This document shows, in pieces, positions 23,400-32,715 of a stretch of DNA of 64,000 nt. Within the stretch, counting starts at the first letter, position 1, and the number at the start of each line of letters is the position of its first letter. Made by a program: the position numbers and the translations under genes. The stretch is from Chloroflexota bacterium (GTDB lineage Bacteria > Chloroflexota > Anaerolineae > Aggregatilineales > Phototrophicaceae). Location of the stretch: assembly GCA_020161935.1 (NCBI GenBank), contig JAIUNI010000006.1, positions 248,001 through 312,000 of the forward strand. Direction: 5' to 3'. A model generated the notes under the pieces. The model was given only the letters and a program-made list of their open reading frames with translations, was not told the DNA's origin and did no database searches.

Positions 23400-24190
23400 A
23401 AATCCTTGGCGCGCTCTTTAATCTTGGCCTCTTGGCGATTCGTATTCTCTGCGTCTCTGCGGTTAGATCTTCTGCGCCTTGATCTTGGCGACTTGGCGGT
23501 TTACCCCACTGTAATTTCTCTGTGCCCCTGTGCCATTGAGCCTTTGTGTTAAAAATCTCCGCGCCTTTGGTTTTGTATTATCTCTGGCTTCCTCTGCATC
23601 TCTGCGGTTAGATCTTCTGCGCCTTGATCTTGGCGTACTTGGCGACTTGGCGGTTTATCCCGCTGTAATTTCTCTGTGCCTCTGTGCCATTGAACCTTTG
23701 TGTTAAAAATCTCCGCGTCTTTGGTTTTGTATTATCTCTGCTTATCTCTGCGTCTCTGTGGTTCAATCTTCTCCGCCTTAATCTTGGCGTACTTGGCGAC
23801 TTGGCGGTTTATCCCTCTGTCTTTTCTCTGTGTCCCTGTGCCATTGAGCCTTTGTGTTAAAAATCTCCGCGTCTTTGGTTTTGTATTATCTCTGCTTATC
23901 TCTGCGTCTCTGCGGTTAAATCTTCTGCGCCTTGATCTTGGCGAACTTGGCGACTTGGCGGTTAATCCCACTGTAATTTCTCTGTGCCTCTGTGCCATTG
24001 AGCCTTTGTGTTAAAAATCTCCGCGCCTTTGGTTTTGTATTATCTCTGGCTTCCTCTGCGTCTCTGCGGTTAAATCTTCTGCGCCTTGATCTTGGCGAAC
24101 TTGGCGACTTGGCGGTTTATCCCACTGTAATTTCTCTGTGCCATTGAGCCTTTGTGTTAAAAATCTCTGCGCCTCTGCGGTTAAATCTTC
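23400..24190. repeat. Tandem heptamer array 2 (period about 154 bp)
   Basis: About 790 bases of degenerate tandem units end at the stop codon of the glycosyltransferase gene. The landmark TTTGTGTTAAAA recurs near 23543, 23697, 23851, 24004 and 24151, so the period is about 154 bases and then 147. Modules are shared with array 1 (CTTGGCGACTTGGCGGTT, TCTGCGTCTCTGCGGTT). Read on the minus strand these are CGCCAAG and CGCAGAG heptamers. The TAA of the gene at 24181 lies within the first unit. Confidence 0.85.
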
Positions 24191-25092
24191 CGGCTCTTCC
24201 GCAGCCAGATGCTCGAAATCGACTCTGGCCCCAAGATCGTCATCGCCCCGAAGTACCGGAGGAACGTCAGCAGGGGAGGGCGTATCCGCGTAATCTGCCC
24301 GAAGTCCGCCTTCGCCGCTGACCACTCGCCTGCTCGCAGCCGTTGTAGCCCGCGCAGCCCGTAATTCGCCGCTGCCTCCGCCCGATAGTTGTAAGGGATG
24401 CCGTTCCCACCGTGCCGCAGCGCCACGGCTTCCATCTCCTCCATTCGCGGTACCGCGCCCTTGAACGTCTTAGCCGCCGGATACATCCGTTCCTTCGCCA
24501 GCGTCACCGGCAGGTAGCGAATCGGGTAATCCGCCGAAACCCGCATCCAGTACTCGTAGTCCATCATGTAGTGCAGCGATTGGTCAAGTTCGCCCATTGT
24601 CTCCCACACACGCCGTCGCCAGAACGTCCCCGGCTGCACGATAAAGTTCACACCGTTCACCAGTTCCCCGTGGTCGCCCTGCCGGATGTGCGACCGTAAC
24701 CCGTAAGGTGTCTCATGCTCGTCTACTGCCATCACATCCCCATAAACGAACGAGTCCTCAGGGTGCTGTTGGAAATGCCCAACCACCGTCCGCACCGCCC
24801 CCGGCATGTACACATCGTCCGAGTTCAGCCACGCCATAATCTCGCCCGTAGCCTTGCGGAAACCCTTGTTGATCGCGTCCGTCTGCCCGTGATCTTTTTC
24901 CGACACCCACGCCAGCCGGTCTTCATACCGCCGCAGGATATCCTGTGTGCCGTCCGTCGAGCCGCCGTCGATCACGATATGCTCGATGTTCGGGTAATCC
25001 TGCTCGCGTATGCTCAAAATAGTCTGCTCGATATAAGCAGCCTGATTGTAGGAAGGGGTGATGATCGAAACCAGCGGTTCAGCGGCTGTCAT
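24181..25092 (-). CDS. Family 2 glycosyltransferase (inverting, GT-A)
   Basis: This 303-residue protein has the GT2 pattern: VSIITPSYNQAAYIEQTI at residues 8-25, HIVIDGGSTDGT near 38-49, KDHGQTDAINKGF near 66-78, and the nucleotide-sugar/metal site WLNSDD near 88-93. The acceptor-side region VQPGTFWRRRVWETMGELD and DYEYWMR follow, with no membrane segment. It transfers a sugar from a nucleotide donor to a glycan or lipid carrier. ATG 25092 has AGGAG upstream and overlaps the end of the neighbouring GT gene by 14 bases. Third gene of the epimerase operon. Confidence 0.92.
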   Translation of the reverse strand: MTAAEPLVSIITPSYNQAAYIEQTILSIREQDYPNIEHIVIDGGSTDGTQDILRRYEDRLAWVSEKDHGQTDAINKGFRKATGEIMAWLNSDDVYMPGAVRTVVGHFQQHPEDSFVYGDVMAVDEHETPYGLRSHIRQGDHGELVNGVNFIVQPGTFWRRRVWETMGELDQSLHYMMDYEYWMRVSADYPIRYLPVTLAKERMYPAAKTFKGAVPRMEEMEAVALRHGGNGIPYNYRAEAAANYGLRGLQRLRAGEWSAAKADFGQITRIRPPLLTFLRYFGAMTILGPESISSIWLRKSRKI

Positions 25093-26119
25093 GGATGGCT
25101 CCTAAAACCGCCTTGTGTCGTGTCCGGCTCATATACCCGCGCACCCGTGCCATCATGCCCAGCGCTTGCGTGGTCGGTTGCTCGCTCGTCCAAGCATACC
25201 ACCGTAGCATCTCTGCTCGGCTGATCTTCGGAGGCTGCCGCTTCCGCAGCGCCCCGACCGCGTTCCGTCCGAGCTGCCGCATCAGCGCCCAGCCAATGCG
25301 CGGCGAGAGCAGGGTACGGGCGATAAGGTTCATCAAAATAAGGGGGAGATTGTAGGTGAGCAGGTCGAACCAGTAAGCATTCTTCAACACCGAAAGATAC
25401 GTGTTCCCCAGCGCTTGCCCCCGCCGCGCCGCGTTCAGCCGACCCCCGCGATGATAAGCCACCGCCGTTGGCACGTACCAGCAGCGCCAGCCTTGCCGCC
25501 GCGCCCGCCAGCCCACGTCAATATCCTCGCCGTACAGGAACATCTGCTCGTCAAACAATTCACCGTTCGGCGCAATCGCTTGTATGGCCTCGGCACGGAT
25601 CATGAGCGCCGCACCCGTGACCACGAACACCTCGCGCGACTGGTTGAATAGGGGAGCGTCCGGCATCGCCTCGCCAACGTTCAGCACGTAACCATCCCGC
25701 CGGATACCTTGCCCCGCGCTGTACAGGATGCCTGTTGGCTGCTGGTTCTCGTCCTTATGCAGGATTTTGCCGCCCGCCCAACCCGCGCCGGTCTCATTCA
25801 TCACCCGCACCAGTTCGCTGATATAGTCCGGCATCAGCGTTGCGTCAGGGTTCAGCGTCAGATAAAAATCGCCTGCATTGAGCTGGCAAGCTGTCACAAT
25901 CTGGTTGTGCGCCCGCCCGAAGCCCACATTCTCGCGGTTGAGGATAAGCCGGGTTTTGGGCGCATTTTCCCGCACCCACACCACCGACGCATCCACCGAA
26001 GCATTATCTAAAACGACCACCTGCACATCGGCATACGTTTGCGCCGCCAGCGCGGCAAAACACGCGGGTAAATCCTCAGCGCTGTTATAGGTCACGATAC
26101 CAACGTACACACGTCCCAT
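25079..26119 (-). CDS. Family 2 glycosyltransferase, rhamnosyltransferase-like
   Basis: This 346-residue GT2 protein starts at ATG 26119 (MGRVYVGIVTYNSAEDLPAC), 3 bases after the epimerase stop. A longer frame upstream overlaps the epimerase and is not used. Features: VVVLDNASVDAS, NVGFGRAHNQIV, LTLNPDATLMPDY (the NPD metal site), TGAALMIRAEAI and LYGEDIDVGWRARRQGWR, the acceptor/base region typical of WcaE/RfbN-like rhamnosyltransferases. A short hydrophobic stretch (LTYNLPLILMNLIA, near residue 280) may touch the membrane. It probably builds a surface polysaccharide with its neighbours. Confidence 0.9.
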   Translation of the reverse strand: MGRVYVGIVTYNSAEDLPACFAALAAQTYADVQVVVLDNASVDASVVWVRENAPKTRLILNRENVGFGRAHNQIVTACQLNAGDFYLTLNPDATLMPDYISELVRVMNETGAGWAGGKILHKDENQQPTGILYSAGQGIRRDGYVLNVGEAMPDAPLFNQSREVFVVTGAALMIRAEAIQAIAPNGELFDEQMFLYGEDIDVGWRARRQGWRCWYVPTAVAYHRGGRLNAARRGQALGNTYLSVLKNAYWFDLLTYNLPLILMNLIARTLLSPRIGWALMRQLGRNAVGALRKRQPPKISRAEMLRWYAWTSEQPTTQALGMMARVRGYMSRTRHKAVLGAIHDSR

Positions 26120-26121
26120 AA

Positions 26122-27072
26122 CTAGGCGATTGGCTCGCCCAGCGTCGAGAGATACCACTCGACCGTAGTACGGATGCCATCGCGGAACTGCGTGCTGGCC
26201 TTGAAGCCAAACTCGTTCTCGGCGCGGCTGGTATCCAGCGCTCGCCGTGGCTGTCCGTCCGGCTTGCTGCTGTCCCACACAATCTCGCCGTTAAAGCCGG
26301 TCATTTCGGCGATCAATTCCGTCAGGTTCTTGATGCTAATTTCCATTCCCGAACCGAGGTTGATCGGGTCAGGCTTATTGTAGCGTTCGGCTGCCAGCGT
26401 AATGCCTTCCGCCGCGTCGTCCACGTACAGGAACTCGCGCGTTGGCGAACCGGTTCCCCACGCGATCATCTGTTTATCGCCGCGTGTCTTAGCCTCCAAA
26501 CACTTGCGGATCAGCGCCGGGATCACATGCGAGGTTTCGAGGTCGAAATTATCCCCCGGCCCATAGAGATTGGTCGGCAGCAAATACACCGACTCGAAGC
26601 CGTATTGCTGGCGGTAGGCTTGTCCTTGTACCAGTAGCATCTTCTTCGCCAACCCGTAGGGCGCGTTCGTTTCTTCAGGGTAACCATCCCACAGCGATTC
26701 CTCATGGAAGGGGATCGGCGTGAACTTGGGGTAGGCGCATACCGTCCCGATGCTCACGAACTTCTTGACACCGGCTTGCCACGCCTCATGGAGAAGTTGT
26801 GACCCCATCATCAGGTTGTCATAGAAAAACTCCGCAGGTCGCGCACGGTTCGCCCCGATGCCGCCCACCACAGCCGCCATATGAATAATCACGTCCGGCT
26901 TATGGTCGTTGAGCAGCGCCAGCGTCGCGTCATGTTCCCGTAAATCGTAATCTTTGCTGCGCGGAACATAGATATTTTCCGCACCTTTATTCTGTAGGGT
27001 ACGAACAACTGCCGACCCCAAAAAGCCAGCACCACCGGTAACGACAAATCGGTTATCGCTCCAAAAGCTCAT
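26122..27072 (-). CDS. fcl: GDP-L-fucose synthase-like NAD(P)-dependent epimerase
   Basis: This 316-residue short-chain epimerase/reductase has a Rossmann GGAGFLG at residues 13-19, the AAVVGGIGANRARPAEFFYDN segment typical of GDP-fucose synthases (about 66-86), a catalytic Ser/Thr region FVSIGTVCAYP (about 105-115), and Tyr 139 and Lys 143 in YGLAK. The family converts GDP-4-keto-6-deoxymannose to GDP-L-fucose using NADPH. No GDP-mannose dehydratase (gmd) lies in the window. ATG 27072 has AGAGAGG upstream; in-frame starts further 5' give an unrelated leader. First gene of the operon with two glycosyltransferases. Confidence 0.85.
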   Translation of the reverse strand: MSFWSDNRFVVTGGAGFLGSAVVRTLQNKGAENIYVPRSKDYDLREHDATLALLNDHKPDVIIHMAAVVGGIGANRARPAEFFYDNLMMGSQLLHEAWQAGVKKFVSIGTVCAYPKFTPIPFHEESLWDGYPEETNAPYGLAKKMLLVQGQAYRQQYGFESVYLLPTNLYGPGDNFDLETSHVIPALIRKCLEAKTRGDKQMIAWGTGSPTREFLYVDDAAEGITLAAERYNKPDPINLGSGMEISIKNLTELIAEMTGFNGEIVWDSSKPDGQPRRALDTSRAENEFGFKASTQFRDGIRTTVEWYLSTLGEPIA

Positions 27073-27372
27073 AACTACCTCTCTCGTACTTGATTGGTCA
27101 AGCATAATATGGTCTGAAACAGATAACAATACCAGAGTACTAGTGACGTTCGAGGGAGAAAATAACTTTCTAAAATGATGTCCCCCCAATTGTGCGGGGT
27201 AAACACCCTCCCCAAATGAACTTATGCTAGGGGTATTGTGTGAAAAAAGTAAAACAGTTAAAGTTTATAGATCACACATAGTCGTTGCACTTCATTGCAC
27301 GCCACAGCAATCATTTTGACAATAAAGTCAGCGCAGGCGACATTAGTTGATTAAGTATCGGAGTGTTGTACC

Positions 27373-27990
27373 ATGTTAGATATGTCAGGACGCACCCCCG
27401 TGCTAGTGAGTGAGAAGAAGATTGTTGATAAGCTCAAGCGAATGGATTCACGCATGTGGGAGCATATCTTCGAAAATTATACAGCCACTCTTGCCTACGA
27501 CATCAATATGTCTTTGCGTAAGCGTGATCTTTCTGCCGAACTCGCTGACGATATTCTGCAAGAAACGTGGCTGACCGCCGTAGAGAAAATCCACGAGTTC
27601 GTCTGTGATGGCGACGGTAAATTTTACAATTGGCTGCGGGTTATCGCCCTCAACCACGTTCGCAATTACTGGCGCAAAAATAAACAAAATATTTCATTCG
27701 ACGCGCTTGAAGAAACACAATCACCAAATGCCCTTGACTACTTCCTGCAAACGCAGGGATTAGCCATCAACGATGTTGAAAATCAGGTTCAAATCCGCCA
27801 ACAAATGACCCAGCTTGACCAACTGCTTTCCGAACTCAGCCCGCGCGACCGCGAAATTGTGGTGCGCCGCCTGATTATGGACGAGAAGCCGGAAGAACTG
27901 GCACAGCGCTATCCGAATCTGAAAGTACAATCCATTTCGCAGTTGATTTGCCGTGTGCGTAAGAATTTGCGTCACCGGATGGATGACTAA
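27373..27990 (+). CDS. Sigma-70 family (ECF-like) RNA polymerase sigma factor
   Basis: This 205-residue protein has a region 2 pattern (LADDILQETWLTAVEKIHEF, then FYNWLRVIALNHVRNYWRKNK, about residues 60-110). After a spacer comes region 4 (LLSELSPRDREIVVRRLIMDEKPEELAQRYPN-type, about 155-190, ending SISQLICRVRKNLRHRM). No region 3 is present, which fits the ECF group. GGAG precedes ATG 27373. A 115-residue protein gene follows 57 bases downstream; no membrane anti-sigma factor is adjacent. The targets are not visible. Confidence 0.88.
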   Translation: MLDMSGRTPVLVSEKKIVDKLKRMDSRMWEHIFENYTATLAYDINMSLRKRDLSAELADDILQETWLTAVEKIHEFVCDGDGKFYNWLRVIALNHVRNYWRKNKQNISFDALEETQSPNALDYFLQTQGLAINDVENQVQIRQQMTQLDQLLSELSPRDREIVVRRLIMDEKPEELAQRYPNLKVQSISQLICRVRKNLRHRMDD

Positions 27991-28047
27991 CGGTGTTGTT
28001 TCTAAAGTTTCAATCCCATTGGTTCATGCTTATAGGAGTCCGGTAGC

Positions 28048-28395
28048 ATGGTCAACGCAACTGAAAAGATTAAACTCAACGTTTTAAAGGCCGTTCGCGA
28101 ACGTGCCGAACAAACACGCCCCGCCCGTATCACCAACGGCCCGAAGTCGCTCGGCCTCTATTTGCAGAACTGCTTGCAAAATCAGGAGATGAGCCGTGTC
28201 AATTTCGCCCAATCGCTCGACATGGAAATCGAACTCGTGGATGGCATCCTCGACGGCATCCTGCCCGAATCCGAACTTCATGCCGATTTGCTGAGTGAAT
28301 TGGCGGAAGCCGTAAGCTGCCCGTTCGAAACCTTACAAGGGGTACTGCGAGGCACGGTTGAAAAACCGGCCACCGGCTACGCGCCACATTCGTAA
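28048..28395 (+). CDS. Small helical protein downstream of sigma factor, HTH-like
   Basis: This 115-residue, mostly helical protein begins at ATG 28048 with AGGAG upstream. Residues 36-90 resemble an XRE-type helix-turn-helix region (LGLYLQNCLQNQEMSRVNFAQSLD, then LVDGILDGILPESELHADLLSELAEAV), so it may bind DNA. Its place directly after a sigma factor gene suggests a modulator or anti-sigma role, which is inference. No Cys/His zinc motif is present. Confidence 0.65.
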   Translation: MVNATEKIKLNVLKAVRERAEQTRPARITNGPKSLGLYLQNCLQNQEMSRVNFAQSLDMEIELVDGILDGILPESELHADLLSELAEAVSCPFETLQGVLRGTVEKPATGYAPHS

Positions 28396-28411
28396 AACCT
28401 CAATGGGGGTT

Positions 28412-28440
28412 AGGGTGGGTAAAGTTTCCCACCCTTACTT
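28412..28440. terminator. Bidirectional terminator
   Basis: AGGGTGGG and CCCACCCTT pair around TAAAGTTT, located between the convergent HTH-like gene (ends 28395) and the mannosidase gene (ends 28457). The U-run on the plus side is weak (TTACTT). Confidence 0.65.
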
Positions 28441-28456
28441 CATCCTCAGAAGAACC

Positions 28457-31400
28457 CTACACTGCCGGTATCACCCGCAGCGTCACAATCTGGTAGGGCG
28501 CAATCTCGATCTGAATCTGATTGTCCTGCACCGCCAACGGTTGTTTTTCCTCTTCAAGCAAATTGGTGTGAATGGCCGCACCCACGTTGAAACCGAACGT
28601 AAGCGTAATCTTGCCACGGTTCCGTTGGTTCTCGTAAAGCCGCACGATAATCCCGTTGCCGTCCTCCGCTTGCTTCACCGTCTCAATCACCGCCCAATCG
28701 ACGTTCAACGAAACCAGCGAGGCAGACGCTTGTGCAGCCCCCGTCCCGCCGCTCACACGCCGCAGGATAAGCGGGTCGTTGAGCGCGTAGGCTTCCTGCA
28801 CCACCTCATCACGCCAGTCGCCTTCATGCGGAAGTAAGCTGTAGACCATCAAGTGTTCACCTTGATCCGCGTTCGGGTCGGGGCTGGTCGCGCTCTTAAG
28901 CAGGGTCAACCGCATCACATGGTCACGAATATCGTAGCCATATTTGCAATCATTCAGCAGCGCCACCCCATAATTACCCTCGCTCAAATCCGCCCACTTA
29001 TGCGCGCAGGTTTCAAACCGCGCCATATCCCACGACGTATTCCGGTGCGTTGAGCGTTCCACGTTGCCCCACTGTACGTCGAAGGTCGCCAACGGACTCA
29101 TGACCTTCACCGGGAATGCCGCCTTTAAAAGCGTGTGCTGTTCATGCCAATCAACCCACGTGTCGAAGTCGATACGCTTGCTATCGTGGTAAAGGGCGAT
29201 CTTCTGGTGAATCCGGCTGCTGCGGTACACCCGTTTGATTTCAACCACCGCGCGTAACGGCCCTTGCTCCAAAACCGTGATGCTTTCCACACCCTCAATC
29301 TTCTCGGTGCGGTCTTCGTAGAAAATGTCGATGTCCCAAGCATCATAGTTCATCGGGCGGTCTTCAAACGCCAGCAGGGCATTCGCGCGGGTATCCGGCA
29401 GCAGCACTTCGCGGTCGGCCTGCTTGTCGTAGATGCGGGTGATGTCGCCAGCCGCATCCAGTTCGACACGGATGAGCGCATTCTCAAGCACGACACCATT
29501 ACTAGTCTGATTGACGGATAACCCCGTGTCAGTCGCGCTCGGTTGTCCGCTGGCCTCGCTTAATCCTTGTAAGCTGTAAGGTTCGAGGTTGTTGATCTCC
29601 ACCAGCGTACCGTTGGCGACCGCTTGCGTAACCAGCGTGTTTCCCTGTGCATCCACCAGATGCGTGTTGTCGCTTAAGCTATCCGTCAGCAAGCCAATTT
29701 GCCGCCCACCGAACGAAGTCGGGTTCGCGGCCAGAATACTGCTGTTGGGGGGCAGGGCAGCCGCTAATGACGCAATAGCGCCATCCAACACCTGTTCGCC
29801 CAATTCACGGATAACCGCGTAATCACGATCACTGTCCTCATACACCTCGCCAATCGACGACCCCGGCAGGATGTCGTGGAATTGGTTGAGGCAAATCAAT
29901 TCCCACGCCTTCGCGATGGTCTCCGCTGGATAAACCGCGCCGGTTAACAGGCTTGCCCACGCCGCTAAGAACTCGCCGTCGTGCAGCAGGATTTCGCTCT
30001 TACGGTTGTTTCGCTTATTGCGTGCTTGGCTGGTATACGTGCCACGGTGATACTCAAAATAGAACTCGCCATTCCACACGGGCAGTTGATCGGCGATTTC
30101 CTCATCAATCCGCGTCATAAACTCATCAATCGTACCGGTACGCACGCGCGGCGCACCGGGATGGTTATTCAGCAGTTCGATATTTTCGATCATTTCGCGG
30201 GTCGGGCCACCACCGCCATCTCCGTAACCGTATGCCGTAATCAATTCGCTGTGCGTCGCCTTCTGCCGGAAGTTACGCCACGTACCGAAAATTTCCTTTG
30301 CCGAAGCCATGCCGTTATACGTCGTCGCGTGGGGCAGGTATTCATCACCGGCGGGCGTGGTCAGGAAGTGCGTCAGTACCCGTGTGCCGTCTAACCCTTG
30401 CCACCACAAAATTTGGTCAGGCATGTGGTTGTACTGGTTCCAGCTCATCTTGTGCGTGATGAAATACTTCATCCCCGCCTCTTTAATCAGTTGGGGGATT
30501 GCCCAGCTATAACCAAACGTATCCGGCAGCCACAGCACCGGCGTATCCACATCCCCAAAATGTTTGCGGAAGTAATTACGCCCCAGCAGGAATTGACGCG
30601 CGAACGCCTCCGCGCCAATCGCGTTACAATCCGGCTCCACCCATGTGCCGCCCATCACTTCCCAGCGTCCCTCACTCACACGCTGTTTGATCTGCTCGAA
30701 GATTTCAGGGTAATTCTGTTCGGTGTATTGGTAAAGCTGTGCCTGACTTTGCGAGAATTTATAATCGGGGAACTGCTCCATCAACCGCAGTACATTGCTG
30801 AACGTACGACCGGATTTGCGCACGGTTTGGCCCAGCGTCCACAGCCACGCCACATCGATATGCGCGTGACCAACACCGATCACGTCCACATCCATCGGCG
30901 CACCGGCTTTGGCAACCCCTTCTTTGAGGATGGCTAAGGCGTTCGGCACGCTGTCGTAAAAGGCCGCTGTACCGAGCGGGTCACGGCTGTCCAGCGCGGT
31001 AAACGCCGCGTCCAGCGCGTTATACAACCGACCCTTCACCGGATCACTGTCCTCAAGCTGTGCCGCCACTTCCAGCGATACACGGGCAGCCGCGACGAAT
31101 TCCCGCGTTGGCACATCAATCTGCACCACCGCGCATTCCTTCATGTAGAGTTTGGTGTTCGGGTCATAGCCTCTCCAGCCACCCAGCCCCGTCCAACCGT
31201 GTAGGGCGATTGTGTGTCGCTGTCCATCTTGCCATTCAGGGGGTAGGGCGATTTCGTGATGATGCCGGTCTGCCGAGGCATACGGCTGCCCATCAATATA
31301 CGCTAAGGCTTCTGGATGGCTAAAATCGCCCGCTTCCCCCAATGGAAAGAATAGGGCAATCGGGTCAGCATTTCCCCAGTCGTCCGGCACCTCAAAATGA

Positions 31401-31627
31401 GAACGCAGTACGAAATTCGTTTTCCACGTCCCCCAGTACGTATTCGGTGCAATCGTTTCCCACCCGCTGTCATCAACATCGGTGCCGGTTGGTGGCGTGT
31501 CTTGCGGACTCGACAGGGTTTTGTAGCGAAAAGCATCCATCGGATGTCGCTGCTTATAAACCAGCGGCAGGATAAGTTGAATGCGTTGAGCGATCTTTTG
31601 AGGTGTCCAGCGTATTTTATGAAGCAA
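28457..31627 (-). CDS. GH38-family alpha-mannosidase
   Basis: This large protein of about 1056 residues belongs to glycoside hydrolase family 38. An N-terminal beta region (to about residue 245) precedes the catalytic domain with the Zn-binding HAHIDVAWLW (about 254-263), WVEPDCN, and the nucleophile Asp in LPDTFGYSW (about 367-375). A central helical and C-terminal beta-sandwich region follow. These retaining enzymes remove alpha-linked mannose from oligosaccharides. No signal peptide, so it is cytoplasmic and acts after import. I chose TTG 31627, with GGGAG 8 bases upstream; TTG 31642 is the alternative. It is last in the transporter operon, 74 bases after the ATPase gene. Confidence 0.92.
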   Translation of the reverse strand: MLHKIRWTPQKIAQRIQLILPLVYKQRHPMDAFRYKTLSSPQDTPPTGTDVDDSGWETIAPNTYWGTWKTNFVLRSHFEVPDDWGNADPIALFFPLGEAGDFSHPEALAYIDGQPYASADRHHHEIALPPEWQDGQRHTIALHGWTGLGGWRGYDPNTKLYMKECAVVQIDVPTREFVAAARVSLEVAAQLEDSDPVKGRLYNALDAAFTALDSRDPLGTAAFYDSVPNALAILKEGVAKAGAPMDVDVIGVGHAHIDVAWLWTLGQTVRKSGRTFSNVLRLMEQFPDYKFSQSQAQLYQYTEQNYPEIFEQIKQRVSEGRWEVMGGTWVEPDCNAIGAEAFARQFLLGRNYFRKHFGDVDTPVLWLPDTFGYSWAIPQLIKEAGMKYFITHKMSWNQYNHMPDQILWWQGLDGTRVLTHFLTTPAGDEYLPHATTYNGMASAKEIFGTWRNFRQKATHSELITAYGYGDGGGGPTREMIENIELLNNHPGAPRVRTGTIDEFMTRIDEEIADQLPVWNGEFYFEYHRGTYTSQARNKRNNRKSEILLHDGEFLAAWASLLTGAVYPAETIAKAWELICLNQFHDILPGSSIGEVYEDSDRDYAVIRELGEQVLDGAIASLAAALPPNSSILAANPTSFGGRQIGLLTDSLSDNTHLVDAQGNTLVTQAVANGTLVEINNLEPYSLQGLSEASGQPSATDTGLSVNQTSNGVVLENALIRVELDAAGDITRIYDKQADREVLLPDTRANALLAFEDRPMNYDAWDIDIFYEDRTEKIEGVESITVLEQGPLRAVVEIKRVYRSSRIHQKIALYHDSKRIDFDTWVDWHEQHTLLKAAFPVKVMSPLATFDVQWGNVERSTHRNTSWDMARFETCAHKWADLSEGNYGVALLNDCKYGYDIRDHVMRLTLLKSATSPDPNADQGEHLMVYSLLPHEGDWRDEVVQEAYALNDPLILRRVSGGTGAAQASASLVSLNVDWAVIETVKQAEDGNGIIVRLYENQRNRGKITLTFGFNVGAAIHTNLLEEEKQPLAVQDNQIQIEIAPYQIVTLRVIPAV

Positions 31628-31701
31628 GATGAATACTCCCAATAGGGGTTAAATGAATAGCCGTAATGATTGATCCGTAAAAAGCTGCTGCGCGTTTACC
31701 G

Positions 31702-32715
31702 TTAGGGCTGGCGGGTAGCAGCGGCGACACCATTTTCATCATACAGATAGCATGATGCTTCATGGTCAATCGCATCAATTTTATAAAGCGGCGGTTGAGC
31801 CGTAAGGCAGCGTTCCATCCGCGACGGACAGCGCGGGTAGAAGCGACATCCACTGTGAACCGAACTCCGCATTTCTTCCTCTGGTGGCAGGTTAATTTCC
31901 CCCTCCCACTTAATATCAGGGTCAGGCACCGGCACCGAATCAACCAGCAGTTGCACGTATGGATGACGCGGCTGGTCAATCACATTAATCGTGCTGCCTT
32001 TTTCAGCCGTCGTCCCTTGATACAACACATAAATCTGGTCGCCAATCTGGTAGGCCGTGCTGAGGTCGTGGGTGATGTATAGGAAAGAGATACCGTTGTC
32101 TTCTTTCAGCCGTACCATGACATCCAGAATCGAAGCCCGCAGCGACGCATCCACCATCGAAACCGGCTCGTCAGCCACGATCAGTTTCGGGCTAATCATG
32201 TAAGCCCGTGCCATCATAATGCGCTGCCGCTGCCCACCGCTCAACTGGTGAGGATACTTTCGCAGCACATCTTCCCCGTGCAAACCAACGATATTCAGCG
32301 CCTTCTCAACCAGCGCACGCCGCGCCTCCGGTTTGTTGGCAAGTTTGAAGTTATTGATGACCGTGTTGAAGACATGCTCGATCCGGTAAAACGGGTTATA
32401 CACACCGAATGGGTCTTGGAAAACGGCTTGGACTTGATGCCGGTAGGCTTTCATTTGCCGGGCATCAGCCGTCGCCATATCCTGACCATCGAAGATGATT
32501 TGGCCGGACGTGGGGTGCGTAAAACCGAGAACCAACTGCGCCAGCGTGGTTTTACCGCTGCCGCTTTCCCCCGCGATGGTGATGATAGACGGTTTTTTCT
32601 TGGCGATATTCAGGTTGAAGTCCTGCAAAGCCACGACTTCGCGCTTCACCCCGCCAACCCCACGCTGCTTATAAACTTTGGAAGCGTTACGGATTTCCAA
32701 CAACATCTCTGACAT
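31702..32715 (-). CDS. Opp/Dpp-type ABC transporter ATPase (OppF-like)
   Basis: This 337-residue ATPase has Walker A GESGSGKTT, Q-loop region VFQDPFGVYNP, signature LSGGQRQR, Walker B LIVADEPVSMVD, and the C-terminal oligopeptide-type extension with CRFYPRCPSRMERC, a Cys-rich motif that in some Opp ATPases binds an Fe-S cluster. ATG 32715 has GGGAG 8 bases upstream and overlaps the preceding ATPase gene by 29 bases. With its partner it powers the permeases encoded upstream. The operon context with GH38 suggests oligosaccharide rather than peptide import. Confidence 0.92.
   Translation of the reverse strand: MSEMLLEIRNASKVYKQRGVGGVKREVVALQDFNLNIAKKKPSIITIAGESGSGKTTLAQLVLGFTHPTSGQIIFDGQDMATADARQMKAYRHQVQAVFQDPFGVYNPFYRIEHVFNTVINNFKLANKPEARRALVEKALNIVGLHGEDVLRKYPHQLSGGQRQRIMMARAYMISPKLIVADEPVSMVDASLRASILDVMVRLKEDNGISFLYITHDLSTAYQIGDQIYVLYQGTTAEKGSTINVIDQPRHPYVQLLVDSVPVPDPDIKWEGEINLPPEEEMRSSVHSGCRFYPRCPSRMERCLTAQPPLYKIDAIDHEASCYLYDENGVAAATRQP

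Noticed and set aside
16225..24190. CRISPR-like array
   Set aside because: The repeats are degenerate 7-mers in 150-180 bp units without conserved direct repeats and unique spacers, and no cas gene is present.
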